DNA of 64,000 bases, from NCBI GenBank assembly GCA_023389855.1, contig JAEWDZ010000004.1, forward strand, positions 372,001 to 436,000, in the 5' to 3' direction. The notes below the pieces were generated by a model. That model saw only the letters and a program-made list of their open reading frames with translations, was not told the origin of the DNA and made no database searches. Positions 18,403 through 27,432 of the stretch are shown in pieces. The position numbers and the translations under genes are program-made. The first letter of the stretch is position 1. The number at the start of each line of letters is the position of its first letter. Source of the DNA: Bacteroidota bacterium (lineage in GTDB: Bacteria; Bacteroidota; Bacteroidia; Bacteroidales; Porphyromonadaceae).

Positions 18403-19920
18403 TCATTTTTTCTTGTAGATTGCTTTGCGCATATCATCATGTTCCAAGACAGCCTGATGAAAGGCAAAACAATTGTAGAGATCTTGGGGAGTCTGGCCCT
18501 TAACTCCTAATTGGAGATATTCTCTAAGGAGTGGACGGTAATCGGGATGAGCGCAATTTTCTATGATGAGTTCAGCTCTTTCACGGGGCGCCAAACCGCG
18601 TAAATCAGCAACTCCGTATTCCGAAACAATCACCTTAACCGAATGTTCACTATGATCCATATGACTTACCATAGGAACGAATGCACTTATCTTACCACCT
18701 CGCGCTGTAGAGGGGGTAGTGAATATAGACAAATAGGCATTACGTGTAAAGTCTCCCGATCCGCCAATACCGTTCATCATGCGACTACCATTTACATGGG
18801 TTGAATTGATATTACCGAAAATATCTGCTTCGAGAGCAGTATTAATGGTAATCAAACCGAGACGTCTAACGATTTCGGGATTGTTGCTATACTCTTGGGG
18901 ACGGAGAACTAATTTAGGCTTGAAAAAATCAAGGTTATCGTACACTTCGTGTAGTTTTTCTCGACTTAGGGTTAGCGAGCATCCACTGGCAAACTTCACT
19001 TTTCCCGATTTCATCAAATCAACCACCGCGTCCTGAATAACTTCGGTATAGATATTAAAGGGGGGTATTTCAGGCTCGTTTCCGAGAGCTCCAAGTACGG
19101 CATTAGCGATATTACCGACGCCACTTTGTAGAGGGAGCATATCTGCAGGGATACGCCCACATTTTATTTCATTGAGGAGAAACTTGGCGGTATTCTCTCC
19201 TATCGCCTTGGTTACCTCGTCCAAAGGCGTGAAAGCACTTTCTGCATTACGTTCGGCAACTTCTACAATGGCCACTATCTTCTCCGGATCGACTTTAACA
19301 TAGGGTTTACCTATTCTATCAGAAGGCGAATAGATCGGAAGTTCCTTACGGAAAGGAGGATCTTCAGGTTCGCAGAGATCATGAATACCACGGATGGCTG
19401 CAGGATGTAATATATTACGTTCAATAATTATTTTTTTGGCTAGACGACATATCGTAGGCATAATTCCTACTCCAGCCGTCGGCACGATCTCACCATCTTC
19501 AGTTACATCAGCTGCTTCTATAATAGCTACATCGATATTACCGTAAAATCCGTAACGAAGGTCCTGGGGAAGGGCTGAAAGATGGAGATCAAAATAGCTC
19601 AACTCATTGTTATTGATCGCGGCACGGAGATCCTTTGTACTCTGATAGGGAGTACGGAGACTCAATGCTTTTGATCGAGCTAATTCACCATCAATGAAAT
19701 CATTGGTGGAAGCTCCAGTAAAGAGTGCTATTTTCAAAGACTTTCCCTGCTTATGCTCTTCTTCTGCAAACTGGGCAAAGGCGTGCAAAACGGCTTTAGG
19801 AGCACCGGCCTGCGTAAAACCACTGATCCCAACACGATCTCCATCGTGAATCAGACGACAAGCCTCTTGTGGCGACATTTTCTTTTGCTCTAAAGATGCC
19901 ATATTCTCTTTCTTTATCAA
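18403..19920 (-). CDS. Acetyl-CoA hydrolase/transferase family CoA-transferase
   Basis: This 505-residue protein belongs to the Cat1/acetyl-CoA hydrolase-transferase family, which moves CoA between short acids such as succinate, acetate and butyrate. Typical blocks are 'LIHDGDRVGISGFTQAGAPK', 'FTGASTNDFIDGELA', 'QSGVGNIANAVLGALG', 'MMNGIGGSGDFTRNAYLSIF' and 'VKVIVSEYGVADLRGLAPRE'. The start may be ATG 19920 or the internal ATG at 19902 (MASLEQKK). It sits directly upstream of pckA, linking it to succinate or propionate/acetate fermentation. Which acid pair it uses cannot be settled from sequence. Confidence 0.92.
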   Translation of the reverse strand: MIKKENMASLEQKKMSPQEACRLIHDGDRVGISGFTQAGAPKAVLHAFAQFAEEEHKQGKSLKIALFTGASTNDFIDGELARSKALSLRTPYQSTKDLRAAINNNELSYFDLHLSALPQDLRYGFYGNIDVAIIEAADVTEDGEIVPTAGVGIMPTICRLAKKIIIERNILHPAAIRGIHDLCEPEDPPFRKELPIYSPSDRIGKPYVKVDPEKIVAIVEVAERNAESAFTPLDEVTKAIGENTAKFLLNEIKCGRIPADMLPLQSGVGNIANAVLGALGNEPEIPPFNIYTEVIQDAVVDLMKSGKVKFASGCSLTLSREKLHEVYDNLDFFKPKLVLRPQEYSNNPEIVRRLGLITINTALEADIFGNINSTHVNGSRMMNGIGGSGDFTRNAYLSIFTTPSTARGGKISAFVPMVSHMDHSEHSVKVIVSEYGVADLRGLAPRERAELIIENCAHPDYRPLLREYLQLGVKGQTPQDLYNCFAFHQAVLEHDDMRKAIYKKK

Positions 19921-20028
19921 TTTCTTTATCTATGAACTTTTTGTATTTACATTCTATTTTATATCGTGCTTCGCCAAGGAATGCTTCTCATTGAGGTTAT
20001 ACTCAAAAAGAGGCTATTCATCCCTTCA

Positions 20029-20036
20029 CAAAGATA
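20029..20036 (-). promoter_or_regulatory. Probable promoter -7 element of the CoA-transferase-pckA operon
   Basis: TATCTTTG on the minus strand, 109 nt before the start codon. The nearest TTG is only 16 nt upstream, so the -33 element is poor. Confidence 0.55.
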
Positions 20037-20298
20037 CGAATAAAAAAGGAATCAAGGTATATAAGACAACAAAAAACAAATACAGCCGTTAGCTTGTTAT
20101 ATATCGACCGAATTTCTTATCACTTTTATCCAATAAAAAAGGCTGGTTTATCACATATATATATTATAGTATGGATATAGTATATATATGAAGATAATCG
20201 CATATATTATCTATGGTCATGAACAGCAAAAGGCTCACAATAGAATAAGGAAGGATAAAAAAAGAAAATATCTCAGTGATTTGTTTGCAATTTTCTTT
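20037..20298. other. AT-rich intergenic with alternating TA tracts
   Basis: This stretch holds runs of TATATATA around 20155-20210 with partial dyad symmetry. No gene, terminator or further promoter was recognised. Confidence 0.4.
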
Positions 20299-20718
20299 TT
20301 AAGTCATTATGGCTTCAAAAACTTGCTCCATTTTGTCTACAAAAGCCTTTCCTTCTCGAAGTTTTAAATAAGCCGCCCCTCTATTAGACAATAATTTCAC
20401 TTCTTTCGTATAGGGTAGATAGAGCACCTCTATTAAAGAATTCAAAGGATAGATTTCTTTTTCTTTGCCTGTCAACATATTTCCAGACAGGAGTATTTTT
20501 CGTTCTTCGTCTATGACATAATAATCAGCTCTGTTGAGCGCATAAACAATTGCTACAACATAAATCAATGGAAAAAAGAGATAGGTCCACCACGGAGCTG
20601 TGCTATTGATGATCAATAAGTATACCAGCAATGCAAGAAGCAAAGCCACGACGAGGAGACTAATAACAAAGGCTGCGCGACCCACCTTTACCCCCCTTGT
20701 ATAGAATCGTTCTTTCAT
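20299..20718 (-). CDS. Small membrane protein with PH-like domain
   Basis: This 139-residue protein has two adjacent transmembrane helices at about residues 15-37 ('AAFVISLLVVALLLALLVYL') and 43-62, followed by a soluble part ('YYVIDEERKILLSGNMLTGK', 'YPLNSLIEVLYLPYTKEVKL'). This layout resembles bacterial PH-domain membrane proteins (YdbT/YcdD-like). It lies about 80 nt downstream of gcvT on the same strand and may share its transcript. Function unknown. Confidence 0.7.
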   Translation of the reverse strand: MKERFYTRGVKVGRAAFVISLLVVALLLALLVYLLIINSTAPWWTYLFFPLIYVVAIVYALNRADYYVIDEERKILLSGNMLTGKEKEIYPLNSLIEVLYLPYTKEVKLLSNRGAAYLKLREGKAFVDKMEQVFEAIMT

Positions 20719-20798
20719 ACAAATACCGATTTGCTAGGTAAAGATAGTCTCTCCCACATAAAAAGTGTGGGAGAGACATTATCTCAAGGTAAGTAGAT

Positions 20799-21884
20799 TT
20801 ACTTGCGGAACGGCAACTTTACGACCTCTGCCTTGAGTTGTCTATTACGAACAGCAATAAGCAAAGGTGTACCCACTTTAGAAGATTCTATACTTACATA
20901 ACCCATTCCAATACCTATTTTTTGGCAAGGCGACATAGTTCCGCTCGTTACGACTCCTATTTTTTCGCCCTGTTCGTTGAAGATATCATAGCCCTGGCGT
21001 GGAATACCTTTGTCACGCATTTCAAAGGCAACCAACTTACGCGACAACTGCTCCTTATGCTTGAGTAGAATATCACGTCCGATCAGATCCTTTTTAGCAT
21101 CTACAAGCTTGGTTATCCATCCCAAACCAGACTCTATCGTAGAGTGCTCTTCATCGATATCATTGCCGTATAGACAAAATCCCATTTCCAAGCGCAGTGT
21201 ATCGCGGCAGCCCAAGCCGGCCGGCATTATACCATCTTCTTTTCCTGCTTCAAAGAGTGCATTCCATATTTTTTCGCTATACTCAGGGTAGAAATAAAGT
21301 TCAAAACCGCCCGCTCCAGTATAACCTGTATTGGATATAATCACCTGAGGGCAACCGGCAAAGTCTCCAACCTTAAAAGTATAGTATGGGATATCGCTAA
21401 GATTAATATCCGTTAGGCGCTGCATCACCTGAATAGCTTTGGGGCCTTGTACTGCCAACTGAGCAATTCTATCACTCGCATTTTCCAGTTCTGCTCCCAT
21501 GGTATTATGCTCTTGGCACCAAGCCCAATCCTTTTCTACATTCGCCGCATTGGGAACCATCATGTATTTATCTTCTTCATAGCGATAAAGAAGGAAATCA
21601 TCCATGATTCCGCCCTTATCCGTAGGAAAGCAAGTATACTGCACTTGACCTATTTGTAGCTTAGAAGCATCGTTGCTAGAAACTTTCTGTAAGAACTCCA
21701 ATGCATGTGGGCCTTTAACCCAGAACTCTCCCATATGAGAAACATCGAATACCCCTACATTCTGTACGACATTGAGGTGCTCTTCGATAATTCCTTTATA
21801 TTCTATTGGCATATTATAGCCAGCAAATTCATGCATTTTAGCACCCAGTGCTATGTGAATATCGGTAAAAGGTGTCTTTTTCAT
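20799..21884 (-). CDS. gcvT: Glycine cleavage system aminomethyltransferase GcvT
   Basis: The T protein transfers the aminomethyl group from the lipoyl H protein to tetrahydrofolate, releasing ammonia. At 361 residues the length is normal. Seen motifs are 'EFAGYNMPIEYKGIIEEHLN', 'VFDVSHMGEFWVKGP', 'LAVQGPKAIQVMQRL', 'SNTGYTGAGGFELYF', 'PAGLGCRDTLRLEMGFCLYG' and 'VTSGTMSPCQKIGIGMGYV'. H, P and L protein genes are not in the window. A promoter-like TACCTTTG lies about 48 nt upstream. Confidence 0.96.
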   Translation of the reverse strand: MKKTPFTDIHIALGAKMHEFAGYNMPIEYKGIIEEHLNVVQNVGVFDVSHMGEFWVKGPHALEFLQKVSSNDASKLQIGQVQYTCFPTDKGGIMDDFLLYRYEEDKYMMVPNAANVEKDWAWCQEHNTMGAELENASDRIAQLAVQGPKAIQVMQRLTDINLSDIPYYTFKVGDFAGCPQVIISNTGYTGAGGFELYFYPEYSEKIWNALFEAGKEDGIMPAGLGCRDTLRLEMGFCLYGNDIDEEHSTIESGLGWITKLVDAKKDLIGRDILLKHKEQLSRKLVAFEMRDKGIPRQGYDIFNEQGEKIGVVTSGTMSPCQKIGIGMGYVSIESSKVGTPLLIAVRNRQLKAEVVKLPFRK

Positions 21885-21931
21885 GATTCTATGATCTTCT
21901 TTATTAGACGGTTATTAATTCTATTCTCTTC

Positions 21932-21939
21932 CAAAGGTA
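21932..21939 (-). promoter_or_regulatory. Promoter -7 element before gcvT
   Basis: TACCTTTG on the minus strand, 48 nt before the gcvT ATG. No TTG at the ideal distance; the closest TTTG is 27 nt away. Confidence 0.5.
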
Positions 21940-22044
21940 CAAAAAAAAGTAGATATTGCATCGGTTCAAATGAAATATTTCCCGAAATGATTGATTCGAA
22001 AGTCGATCGCACGATCAACAACAATAATGGTGAGGTGATCTTGC

Positions 22045-23397
22045 TCATTTCAAGACCACCTCAATCTCCTCCCCTATGAGTGTTGCACTTGTAGCAGAGT
22101 GTACTTTTACCCTGGCAAATTGACCTATTTTTGCCTCTTTCTTGGGGAATACGATCACCTTATTTTGCCCCGATCGCCCAAACAACTCATCACGACTTTT
22201 TTTGCTTACACCTTCTATAAGTACTTCAAACTCTCTACCGATATCTGCCTGATTGCTCATAAGGCTGAGCTGATTTTGTAGAGCGATCATATCATTGAGG
22301 CGACGTAGTTTGGTCTCTTCTGACACATCATCATCAAAAAACTTTGCTGCATAGGTTCCAGGTCGTTCACTATATTTAAAAAGGAAGGCTGTATCGAAAT
22401 GCACCTCTTCCATCAAAGAAAGCGTCTGCTGAAAGTCTTCTTCGGTCTCGCCACAAAAGCCACAGAAGATATCCGTACTTAGCCCTACGTCAGGTATGAT
22501 CTCACGTATCTTAGCAACCCTATCAAGGTACCATTCACGGGTATACCCTCTCTTCATTCTTTTCAGTACCGCATTGCTTCCGCTCTGCACGGGCAAATGA
22601 AGGTGTGGGCATATATTATCGTAAGCGGCCATTGTCGCTATTACTTCGTCGCTAAAATCTTGTGGATGTGGCGAAGTAAAGCGAATACGCATTGCAGGAG
22701 CCATTTCTGCTATTCGTCTGAGCAACTCTGCAAAATTCACTTTTTCCCCTGTTGCGGGAATAGTATATTCATAACCATTTACTTTCTGCCCCAAAAGAGT
22801 AACTTCTCGGTAGCCCTTATTGGACATATCCGCTATTTCTCGAAGGATACTTTCAGGCTCTCTGCTGCGTTCGCGTCCTCTGGTATAAGGAACAATACAA
22901 TAAGAGCAAAATTCATTACACCCGCGCATAATAGAAACAAAACCCGAAATATGAAGCCCTGCCAACTTCAATGGTATGACATCCTTATATGTTTCCGTAC
23001 GAGATAAGACTATGTTTACCGCTTTTTCTCCAGACTCTACCGAAGCAAAAAGATTGGGCAAATCATTGTAGGCATCAGGCCCTGCTACCAAGTCCACTCC
23101 ATGCGAAATCAATTCATCTTTCACTCGCTCAGCCATACAGCCTAGAACACCTATAACTAATGGGGAGCCATGCTTGCGTCGAAGTGCGAAAAAATAGTCT
23201 ATGCGATGCAGTACCTTTCTCTCAGCGTTATCCCTTACAGAACAAGTATTTAACAAAACAGCATCAGCCTCTTCCAAGGCATCAACAATCGTATAACCAG
23301 CCGTATTTAATATTGCACCAACTACTTCACTATCAGCAACATTCATCTGACAACCGTAGGTTTCTATATATACCTTCGAAACTTCATTCATATACAT
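22045..23397 (-). CDS. miaB: tRNA methylthiotransferase MiaB
   Basis: MiaB adds a methylthio group to i6A37 in tRNAs reading U-starting codons. This 450-residue protein has all three family parts: the N-terminal UPF0004 domain with cluster cysteines ('ETYGCQMNVADSE', 'LLNTCSVRDNAE', 'GVLGCMAERVKDEL'), the radical SAM core 'MRGCNEFCSYCIVPYTRGRE', and a C-terminal TRAM domain ('EFEVLIEGVSKKSRDELFGR'). Start may be 23397 or the ATG two codons later. Its stop is 160 nt before gcvT on the same strand. Confidence 0.96.
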   Translation of the reverse strand: MYMNEVSKVYIETYGCQMNVADSEVVGAILNTAGYTIVDALEEADAVLLNTCSVRDNAERKVLHRIDYFFALRRKHGSPLVIGVLGCMAERVKDELISHGVDLVAGPDAYNDLPNLFASVESGEKAVNIVLSRTETYKDVIPLKLAGLHISGFVSIMRGCNEFCSYCIVPYTRGRERSREPESILREIADMSNKGYREVTLLGQKVNGYEYTIPATGEKVNFAELLRRIAEMAPAMRIRFTSPHPQDFSDEVIATMAAYDNICPHLHLPVQSGSNAVLKRMKRGYTREWYLDRVAKIREIIPDVGLSTDIFCGFCGETEEDFQQTLSLMEEVHFDTAFLFKYSERPGTYAAKFFDDDVSEETKLRRLNDMIALQNQLSLMSNQADIGREFEVLIEGVSKKSRDELFGRSGQNKVIVFPKKEAKIGQFARVKVHSATSATLIGEEIEVVLK

Positions 23398-23482
23398 TAA
23401 CAGCAGTACTATATATAGTTAAATAACTAGAAGTTTATCAACTTTACAAAATAATTTGCTTCTTATTCCAGAAACTTTTTCG

Positions 23483-23580
23483 TATCTTTGTCGGGTAAAA
23501 ATATTTTCTATAGTTAAGGTTTTGGTTAATGTAGTAGGAGGGATTCGTGAGGCTTCCTCCTATTACTCTTTTATCATTTT
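23483..23580 (+). ncRNA. Candidate short RNA with terminator-like hairpin
   Basis: TATCTTTG (23483-23490) is followed by about 40 nt and then a hairpin of AGTAGGAGG and CCTCCTATTACT (about 23539-23573) with a 14-nt loop. A broken T-rich stretch follows. No reading frame lies between. It could be a small RNA or the leader of the short frame at 23680. Confidence 0.3.
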
Positions 23581-23991
23581 TATCTACTTGGTTGCTATTT
23601 TGTTTATTTTCATATAAATAGACCTTTAACATTACAGAGCTATCCGAAATATCCGAAAGATAGAAACCTGAGGAACAGCATGGACAAGAATTCATACTAT
23701 GAGTCGTATTTCTCCGGCAAACAGAAACGAGCACCTCGCTATTATTATTCCCTGCACTACACATCGCATTTCTTTCAAATCATTATCCTTATGAATTTAT
23801 ACAAATACAAATCAACCACAAAGATACAAAGAAAAATGGATCGATATAACGCAGTAGAAATGAAAAAAAGGAACAGAAGAACGAAGACAAAAGGGGCAAG
23901 ACTCTCCTTTCTTAAGATGCATTATAGGGATTAACTAGTATATGGTTGAAAAAAAATGTAGCGGTAGAAAAAACTCGTTTTTTTTCGTCGT

Positions 23992-24025
23992 TTTGGCGAT
24001 TATAAGAAAAAAAGTATTACCTTTG
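23992..24025 (+). promoter_or_regulatory. Promoter of tRNA-Ala
   Basis: TTTG (23992-23995), a 22-nt spacer and TACCTTTG (24018-24025). The leader then holds hairpins GGGGA-aagcg-TCCCC (24038-24052) and GTGG-ttaag-CCAC (24061-24073) before the tRNA. Confidence 0.8.
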
Positions 24026-24093
24026 CAACGGTTTCGAGGGGAAAGCGTCCCCAGATTACTGTGGTTAAGCCACTACGATGTGGTATTTTGAGC

Positions 24094-24167
24094 GGGGCGT
24101 TAGCTCATCTGGCTAGAGCGCGACACTGGCAGTGTCGAGGTGATCGGTTCGAGTCCGATACGCTCCA
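24094..24167 (+). tRNA. tRNA-Ala (GGC)
   Basis: The acceptor GGGGCGT pairs with ACGCTCC. The anticodon stem CGACA/TGTCG holds loop CTGGCAG with anticodon GGC. The T arm carries GGTTCGAGTCC and the discriminator is A at 24167. CCA is not encoded. Confidence 0.95.
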
Positions 24168-24749
24168 CTCATACTGCGGCGTCTCTTTGGATTTTATTGC
24201 TGGATTGCTATTCAGCTCGTTCAAAGTAGAAAGCAGTGAATCTTTATGTCCCGATAAATGCTCATAGCCACTGTAACTTTTTCGATTGATTATGTTTTGA
24301 GTAATTACAATTAAGTACTATAATTATACGGGTATTTAGTAGAAAAAGGCTGATAAGAGAATCAATCGTTAGGCCTGTGATCCATAACAGCTGTAACGCG
24401 ATACACCTTAATATTATAATATATTATAATCGTAAAGTTTCTAGATCTATCCCGATAGAAAGAAAAACACATTACAGGATATTATGCTGACAACAGTTAC
24501 AGGCTACCGCGTTGCCCTCTCTCTTCAACATAATCATTGCTCTGTTCAAATCAAATTTCAGAGAGCACATCACTTTGCAAAACGACAATAAATCGCTCGA
24601 TCTCCTTTCGCTTTAATAACAGCTTTATATCTTAAGTTTTGATAGGCCAATAGAAGTATTGAAAGACTTCTCTTGCCATTCTTTTCATTGCCATCATTGA
24701 TTTAATAAATACCTCTATTGGAGGGATCTAGCAAAAAAAGCCTATCCTT
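24168..24749. other. Long intergenic region, no gene seen
   Basis: About 580 bases of AT-rich sequence follow tRNA-Ala. A palindromic TTAATATTATAATATATTAT tract lies near 24408-24430. No reading frame, terminator with a clear T-run or known RNA was recognised. Confidence 0.5.
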
Positions 24750-24783
24750 TTTGCCGTTAATAATGCTTTTATTTGTATCTTTG
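24750..24783 (+). promoter_or_regulatory. Promoter of the YtxH-like gene
   Basis: TTTG (24750-24753), a 22-nt spacer and TATCTTTG (24776-24783). The transcript start is followed at once by the hairpin GGGAAA-gcg-TTTCCC (24789-24803). Confidence 0.8.
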
Positions 24784-24856
24784 TAATAGGGAAAGCGTTT
24801 CCCCTACAAAATAAAATATTGAATTGTTGAACCTTAATTATAAATTGAAAGCTATT

Positions 24857-25237
24857 ATGAGAAACTCAGGAAAAATTGCTTTAGGTATAGGTATCGGCTT
24901 AGCTGTAGGCTCTGCCATCGCATATTTTGCAGACAAAAAGAATCGTAAGGCCTTCGTAGAAGGTGTAAGCGATCTTTCAGAGAAAACACGCGATAGTATC
25001 GTAGAAGGTTACTACGAAGCAAAAGAAAAGTATTTCCAATACCGCGACAAACTGCAAAGAAAGGCCGAAGCCATCAGCGATGAAGCAGAAGCACTCTACG
25101 AAAAAGGTGTAAAGAAGGCCAAAGAACTTACCAACAAAGCTGAAGATGCTATCGAAAAAGGTGTAGACAAAGCTAAAGAAGTAGCTAATAAAACCATTGA
25201 TAAAGCATCTGAAAAATTGGAAAAGGCAGAAAAATAA
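24857..25237 (+). CDS. YtxH-like stress/envelope protein
   Basis: This 126-residue protein starts at ATG 24857; an upstream in-frame TTG at 24824 is unlikely to be used. Residues 7-25 ('IALGIGIGLAVGSAIAYFAD') form a glycine-rich membrane helix like that of YtxH/Gsb proteins. The rest is a highly charged amphipathic helix with Lys/Glu/Ala repeats ('KAEDAIEKGVDKAKEVANKT'), resembling LEA-type or coiled-coil stalk proteins. It has its own promoter and terminator. In Bacteroidota such genes often precede holin-III-like genes, as here. Function unproven; envelope-stress related by family analogy. Confidence 0.8.
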   Translation: MRNSGKIALGIGIGLAVGSAIAYFADKKNRKAFVEGVSDLSEKTRDSIVEGYYEAKEKYFQYRDKLQRKAEAISDEAEALYEKGVKKAKELTNKAEDAIEKGVDKAKEVANKTIDKASEKLEKAEK

Positions 25238-25348
25238 ATGCCTTCAACGATGGAATGGGCCTAATAGCCCCTCCCCCATTGCAACAAAGAATGGATAAGT
25301 AACATTTTACGTAAACCGGTCGATTTGTTTCCGACCTTGGTGCGAGCT

Positions 25349-25409
25349 ACAGAAAGTCGGAGAAAAGTTGTCGCAACGGTAAACGCAACCTTCCGACTTT
25401 CTGTTTTTG
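25349..25409 (+). terminator. Terminator after the YtxH-like gene
   Basis: ACAGAAAGTCGGA (25349-25361) pairs with TCCGACTTTCTGT (25392-25404), with an inner GTTG/CAAC pair, followed by TTTT. Part of the loop (gttgtcgcaacggtaaacgcaac) can form its own small stem. Confidence 0.85.
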
Positions 25410-25563
25410 CTCTCTACTAAGCAAACATGTAGAAACAAATATAAAGACTATAAAGACGTAAAAGCGAATAGCTAGACAAAACAGCCCCAAGAAACAAAAT
25501 AAATCGAGTTCAGTATGCTCTGCGCCTAGTTACTTGCGTGAAAAGACCCATTGTAAAACCTTA

Positions 25564-26043
25564 ATGAATGAAGATATGGAAGAGACCTATTTTAGTATAA
25601 AAAAGAGTATCGAACATGCCAAAAGCTATATTCGGGCTCAACTAAGATTGAAATTATATAAGGCTGGAACCAGCCTTACCAAACTAATAACCACGTTGGT
25701 TTTGGTAATTACTTTGCTACTTACTCTTCCGATGCTGCTCACCATAGCATTTATTGTTCTGGGATTCGGTTTTTCTGAATGGTTTCCCACCTTGGGCTAT
25801 ACACTGTCATTCTTATGTAGTGCTGCAGCATTGATCCTCCTAATCCTTTTATGTGTTGGCATCGTATTACTGATACTTCGTCGGCCCAAAGCCAAACTAT
25901 TGAACAGCATACTATCTATTGACGACAAAATAGCAAAGAAAAAGGAGACTTCCACCTATGAAGAAGCAACCGATGCTTCTATTGCATTAGAACGTTCCAA
26001 CACATCGACACTCAAACCTGAAGAACGCAACGATGAAAACTAA
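25564..26043 (+). CDS. Phage-holin-superfamily-III-like membrane protein
   Basis: This 159-residue protein is taken from ATG 25564; GTG 25534 is an alternative. It has a short amphipathic N-terminus, then two strong membrane helices at about residues 43-68 ('TTLVLVITLLLTLPMLLTIA') and 80-106 ('LSFLCSAAALILLILLCVGI'), and a charged tail. This is the layout of the Phage_holin_3_6 family, which in Bacteroidota is chromosomal and not tied to lysis. It overlaps the next gene by 11 nt, so the two are translationally linked. Confidence 0.75.
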   Translation: MNEDMEETYFSIKKSIEHAKSYIRAQLRLKLYKAGTSLTKLITTLVLVITLLLTLPMLLTIAFIVLGFGFSEWFPTLGYTLSFLCSAAALILLILLCVGIVLLILRRPKAKLLNSILSIDDKIAKKKETSTYEEATDASIALERSNTSTLKPEERNDEN

Positions 26044-26521
26044 AGAAATATTCAAGACCTTCAATTCCCGAATGAAGGAAGTCGAACTGGAAGCGACGCG
26101 TACAAAAGGCGATCTGCTCAGAGACATCAGGTTTATCAAACGATACAAGAAAGATGGTCTATTGAAGCATATTTTTCGCAACGAATTAGTCTCTGAAGGC
26201 ACTTTCATGGATCGATTACTCAAGAAAATAAACATACCTCGTATCACCACAGAAATACTGGAGAGAGACCTCAACAAGCAGAATGCAGTTGCTACCAAAA
26301 GACGGGGTTTTCTCGGAGGAACAAAGAAAGAGGAATCGCTCGATGCCACTGTACGGACATCTTCAGGCTTACAACAGCTAGCTACAGTGTTCGATATCGC
26401 TAAGCCGCTACTCGTATCCGTAGGTTTAGGCCTTCTACGCAAGCGAGCTCTTCGTGGAGTCACTTCACTATTCTTTCGCAGAAAAAAACGCAAGGGGCTA
26501 CTTTCGCTATTCCGCAGGTAA
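26033..26521 (+). CDS. Conserved basic protein downstream of the holin-like gene
   Basis: This 162-residue protein starts at ATG 26033 inside the end of the previous gene. The N-terminal half is charged and helical ('MKEVELEATRTKGDLLRDIR'). Near the end is one hydrophobic stretch ('GLQQLATVFDIAKPLLVSVG') followed by a very basic tail ('FFRRKKRKGLLSLFRR'). I do not recognise a named family. Its overlap with the holin-like gene and shared terminator suggest a common envelope role. Confidence 0.7.
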   Translation: MKTKEIFKTFNSRMKEVELEATRTKGDLLRDIRFIKRYKKDGLLKHIFRNELVSEGTFMDRLLKKINIPRITTEILERDLNKQNAVATKRRGFLGGTKKEESLDATVRTSSGLQQLATVFDIAKPLLVSVGLGLLRKRALRGVTSLFFRRKKRKGLLSLFRR

Positions 26522-26552
26522 CCTGCTAATACAATCGTCAAAAACACAACCT

Positions 26553-26592
26553 ATATGAAGGGATGGATTTTGCCTCCCTTCATATTTTTTTT
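26553..26592 (+). terminator. Terminator after the holin-like pair
   Basis: ATATGAAGGG (26553-26562) pairs with CCCTTCATAT (26576-26585), followed by T8. Confidence 0.9.
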
Positions 26593-26603
26593 GTACCGAA
26601 AGA

Positions 26604-26633
26604 TTGTTAGTTCATAGATTTTTATTACCTTTG
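26604..26633 (+). promoter_or_regulatory. Promoter of the TPR gene and ribH
   Basis: TTG (26604-26606), a 19-nt spacer and TACCTTTG (26626-26633) lie 95 nt before the start codon. Confidence 0.75.
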
Positions 26634-26727
26634 CACTCCTGAAAGGGGTACCTGTCTACCGACAATCGACATGGAGCCCTCTCACAAAACAAAATAACGC
26701 TATATATATTAGTAATCCACCATCTCT

Positions 26728-27408
26728 ATGGCTAAGGACATTAACAACAAAGAGCAAGAAGCTGCTGAAATCGTTTCCAAAGGAGAGAAATTCTTTGAAA
26801 AAAACTCCAACCTTATTTTTTACATTGTTTTAGGTATCATCATTATCGCTTTCGGTATCTGGGCGTATATACAATATGTTCATAAACCCAAACAGACGAA
26901 AGCCTACGAAAGCCTTTACGCTTCCGAAGCACAATTTATTGAAGGAAATGACAGTACGCTACTAAACACAAATACCATCACAAACGAGGGTATCCTAGCC
27001 ACAATCAAAGAATATAAAGGGACCAAAGCCGCAAAACTAGGCTACCTTTATGCAGGTATCGCCTACTATGACATGGGCAAATACCAAGAGGCGATCGATC
27101 ACCTTGAAAAATTCAAGTCGTCTGAAAATATGGTTGCTCCGTCTGTTGTTCGCCTTATTGGTGACTGCTATGTACAGCTTGATCAACTCGATAAAGCCGT
27201 AAGCTACTTTGAAAAAGCTGCAGACATGGCCGACAACGAAGTTATTTCACCCAGTTGCTTGATCAAGGCTGCTCATGTATACGAGCACCAGAAAAAATAT
27301 GACGAAGCTATCAAGGCTTACGAAAAAATCAAGAATAAATACTATACAGCTCCCGAAGCTGAAAATGCCGACGCTGAGGTTGTGCGCATAAGTTCCTTGA
27401 AGAGATAA
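26728..27408 (+). CDS. Membrane-anchored tetratricopeptide-repeat protein
   Basis: This 226-residue protein has a short cytoplasmic N-terminus, one transmembrane helix at about residues 30-50 ('NLIFYIVLGIIIIAFGIWAY') and then TPR-type helix pairs on the far side of the membrane ('LGYLYAGIAYYDMGKYQEAI', 'LDKAVSYFEKAADMADN', 'VYEHQKKYDEAIKAYEKIKN'). The layout recalls YfgM/YfgL-associated periplasmic chaperone-like proteins. It is 24 nt upstream of ribH, probably the same transcript. Function unproven. Confidence 0.8.
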   Translation: MAKDINNKEQEAAEIVSKGEKFFEKNSNLIFYIVLGIIIIAFGIWAYIQYVHKPKQTKAYESLYASEAQFIEGNDSTLLNTNTITNEGILATIKEYKGTKAAKLGYLYAGIAYYDMGKYQEAIDHLEKFKSSENMVAPSVVRLIGDCYVQLDQLDKAVSYFEKAADMADNEVISPSCLIKAAHVYEHQKKYDEAIKAYEKIKNKYYTAPEAENADAEVVRISSLKR

Positions 27409-27432
27409 GCATATAAAATATCAAATGACATC

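Larger units (their letters stand above)
23398..24093. other. Gene-poor region between miaB and tRNA-Ala
   Basis: The stretch holds a promoter-like site and hairpin (23483-23580, listed) and the tRNA-Ala promoter. Two short frames (minus 23444-23764, plus 23680-23934 giving MDKNSYYESYFSGKQKRA...) are of low complexity. The second has an ATG but no recognised family, so I do not call either as a gene. Confidence 0.5.

Noticed and set aside
23680..23934. 84-codon plus-strand frame (MDKNSYYES...)
   Set aside because: Basic, low-complexity sequence with no recognisable domain; kept only as a possible downstream frame of the RNA candidate.
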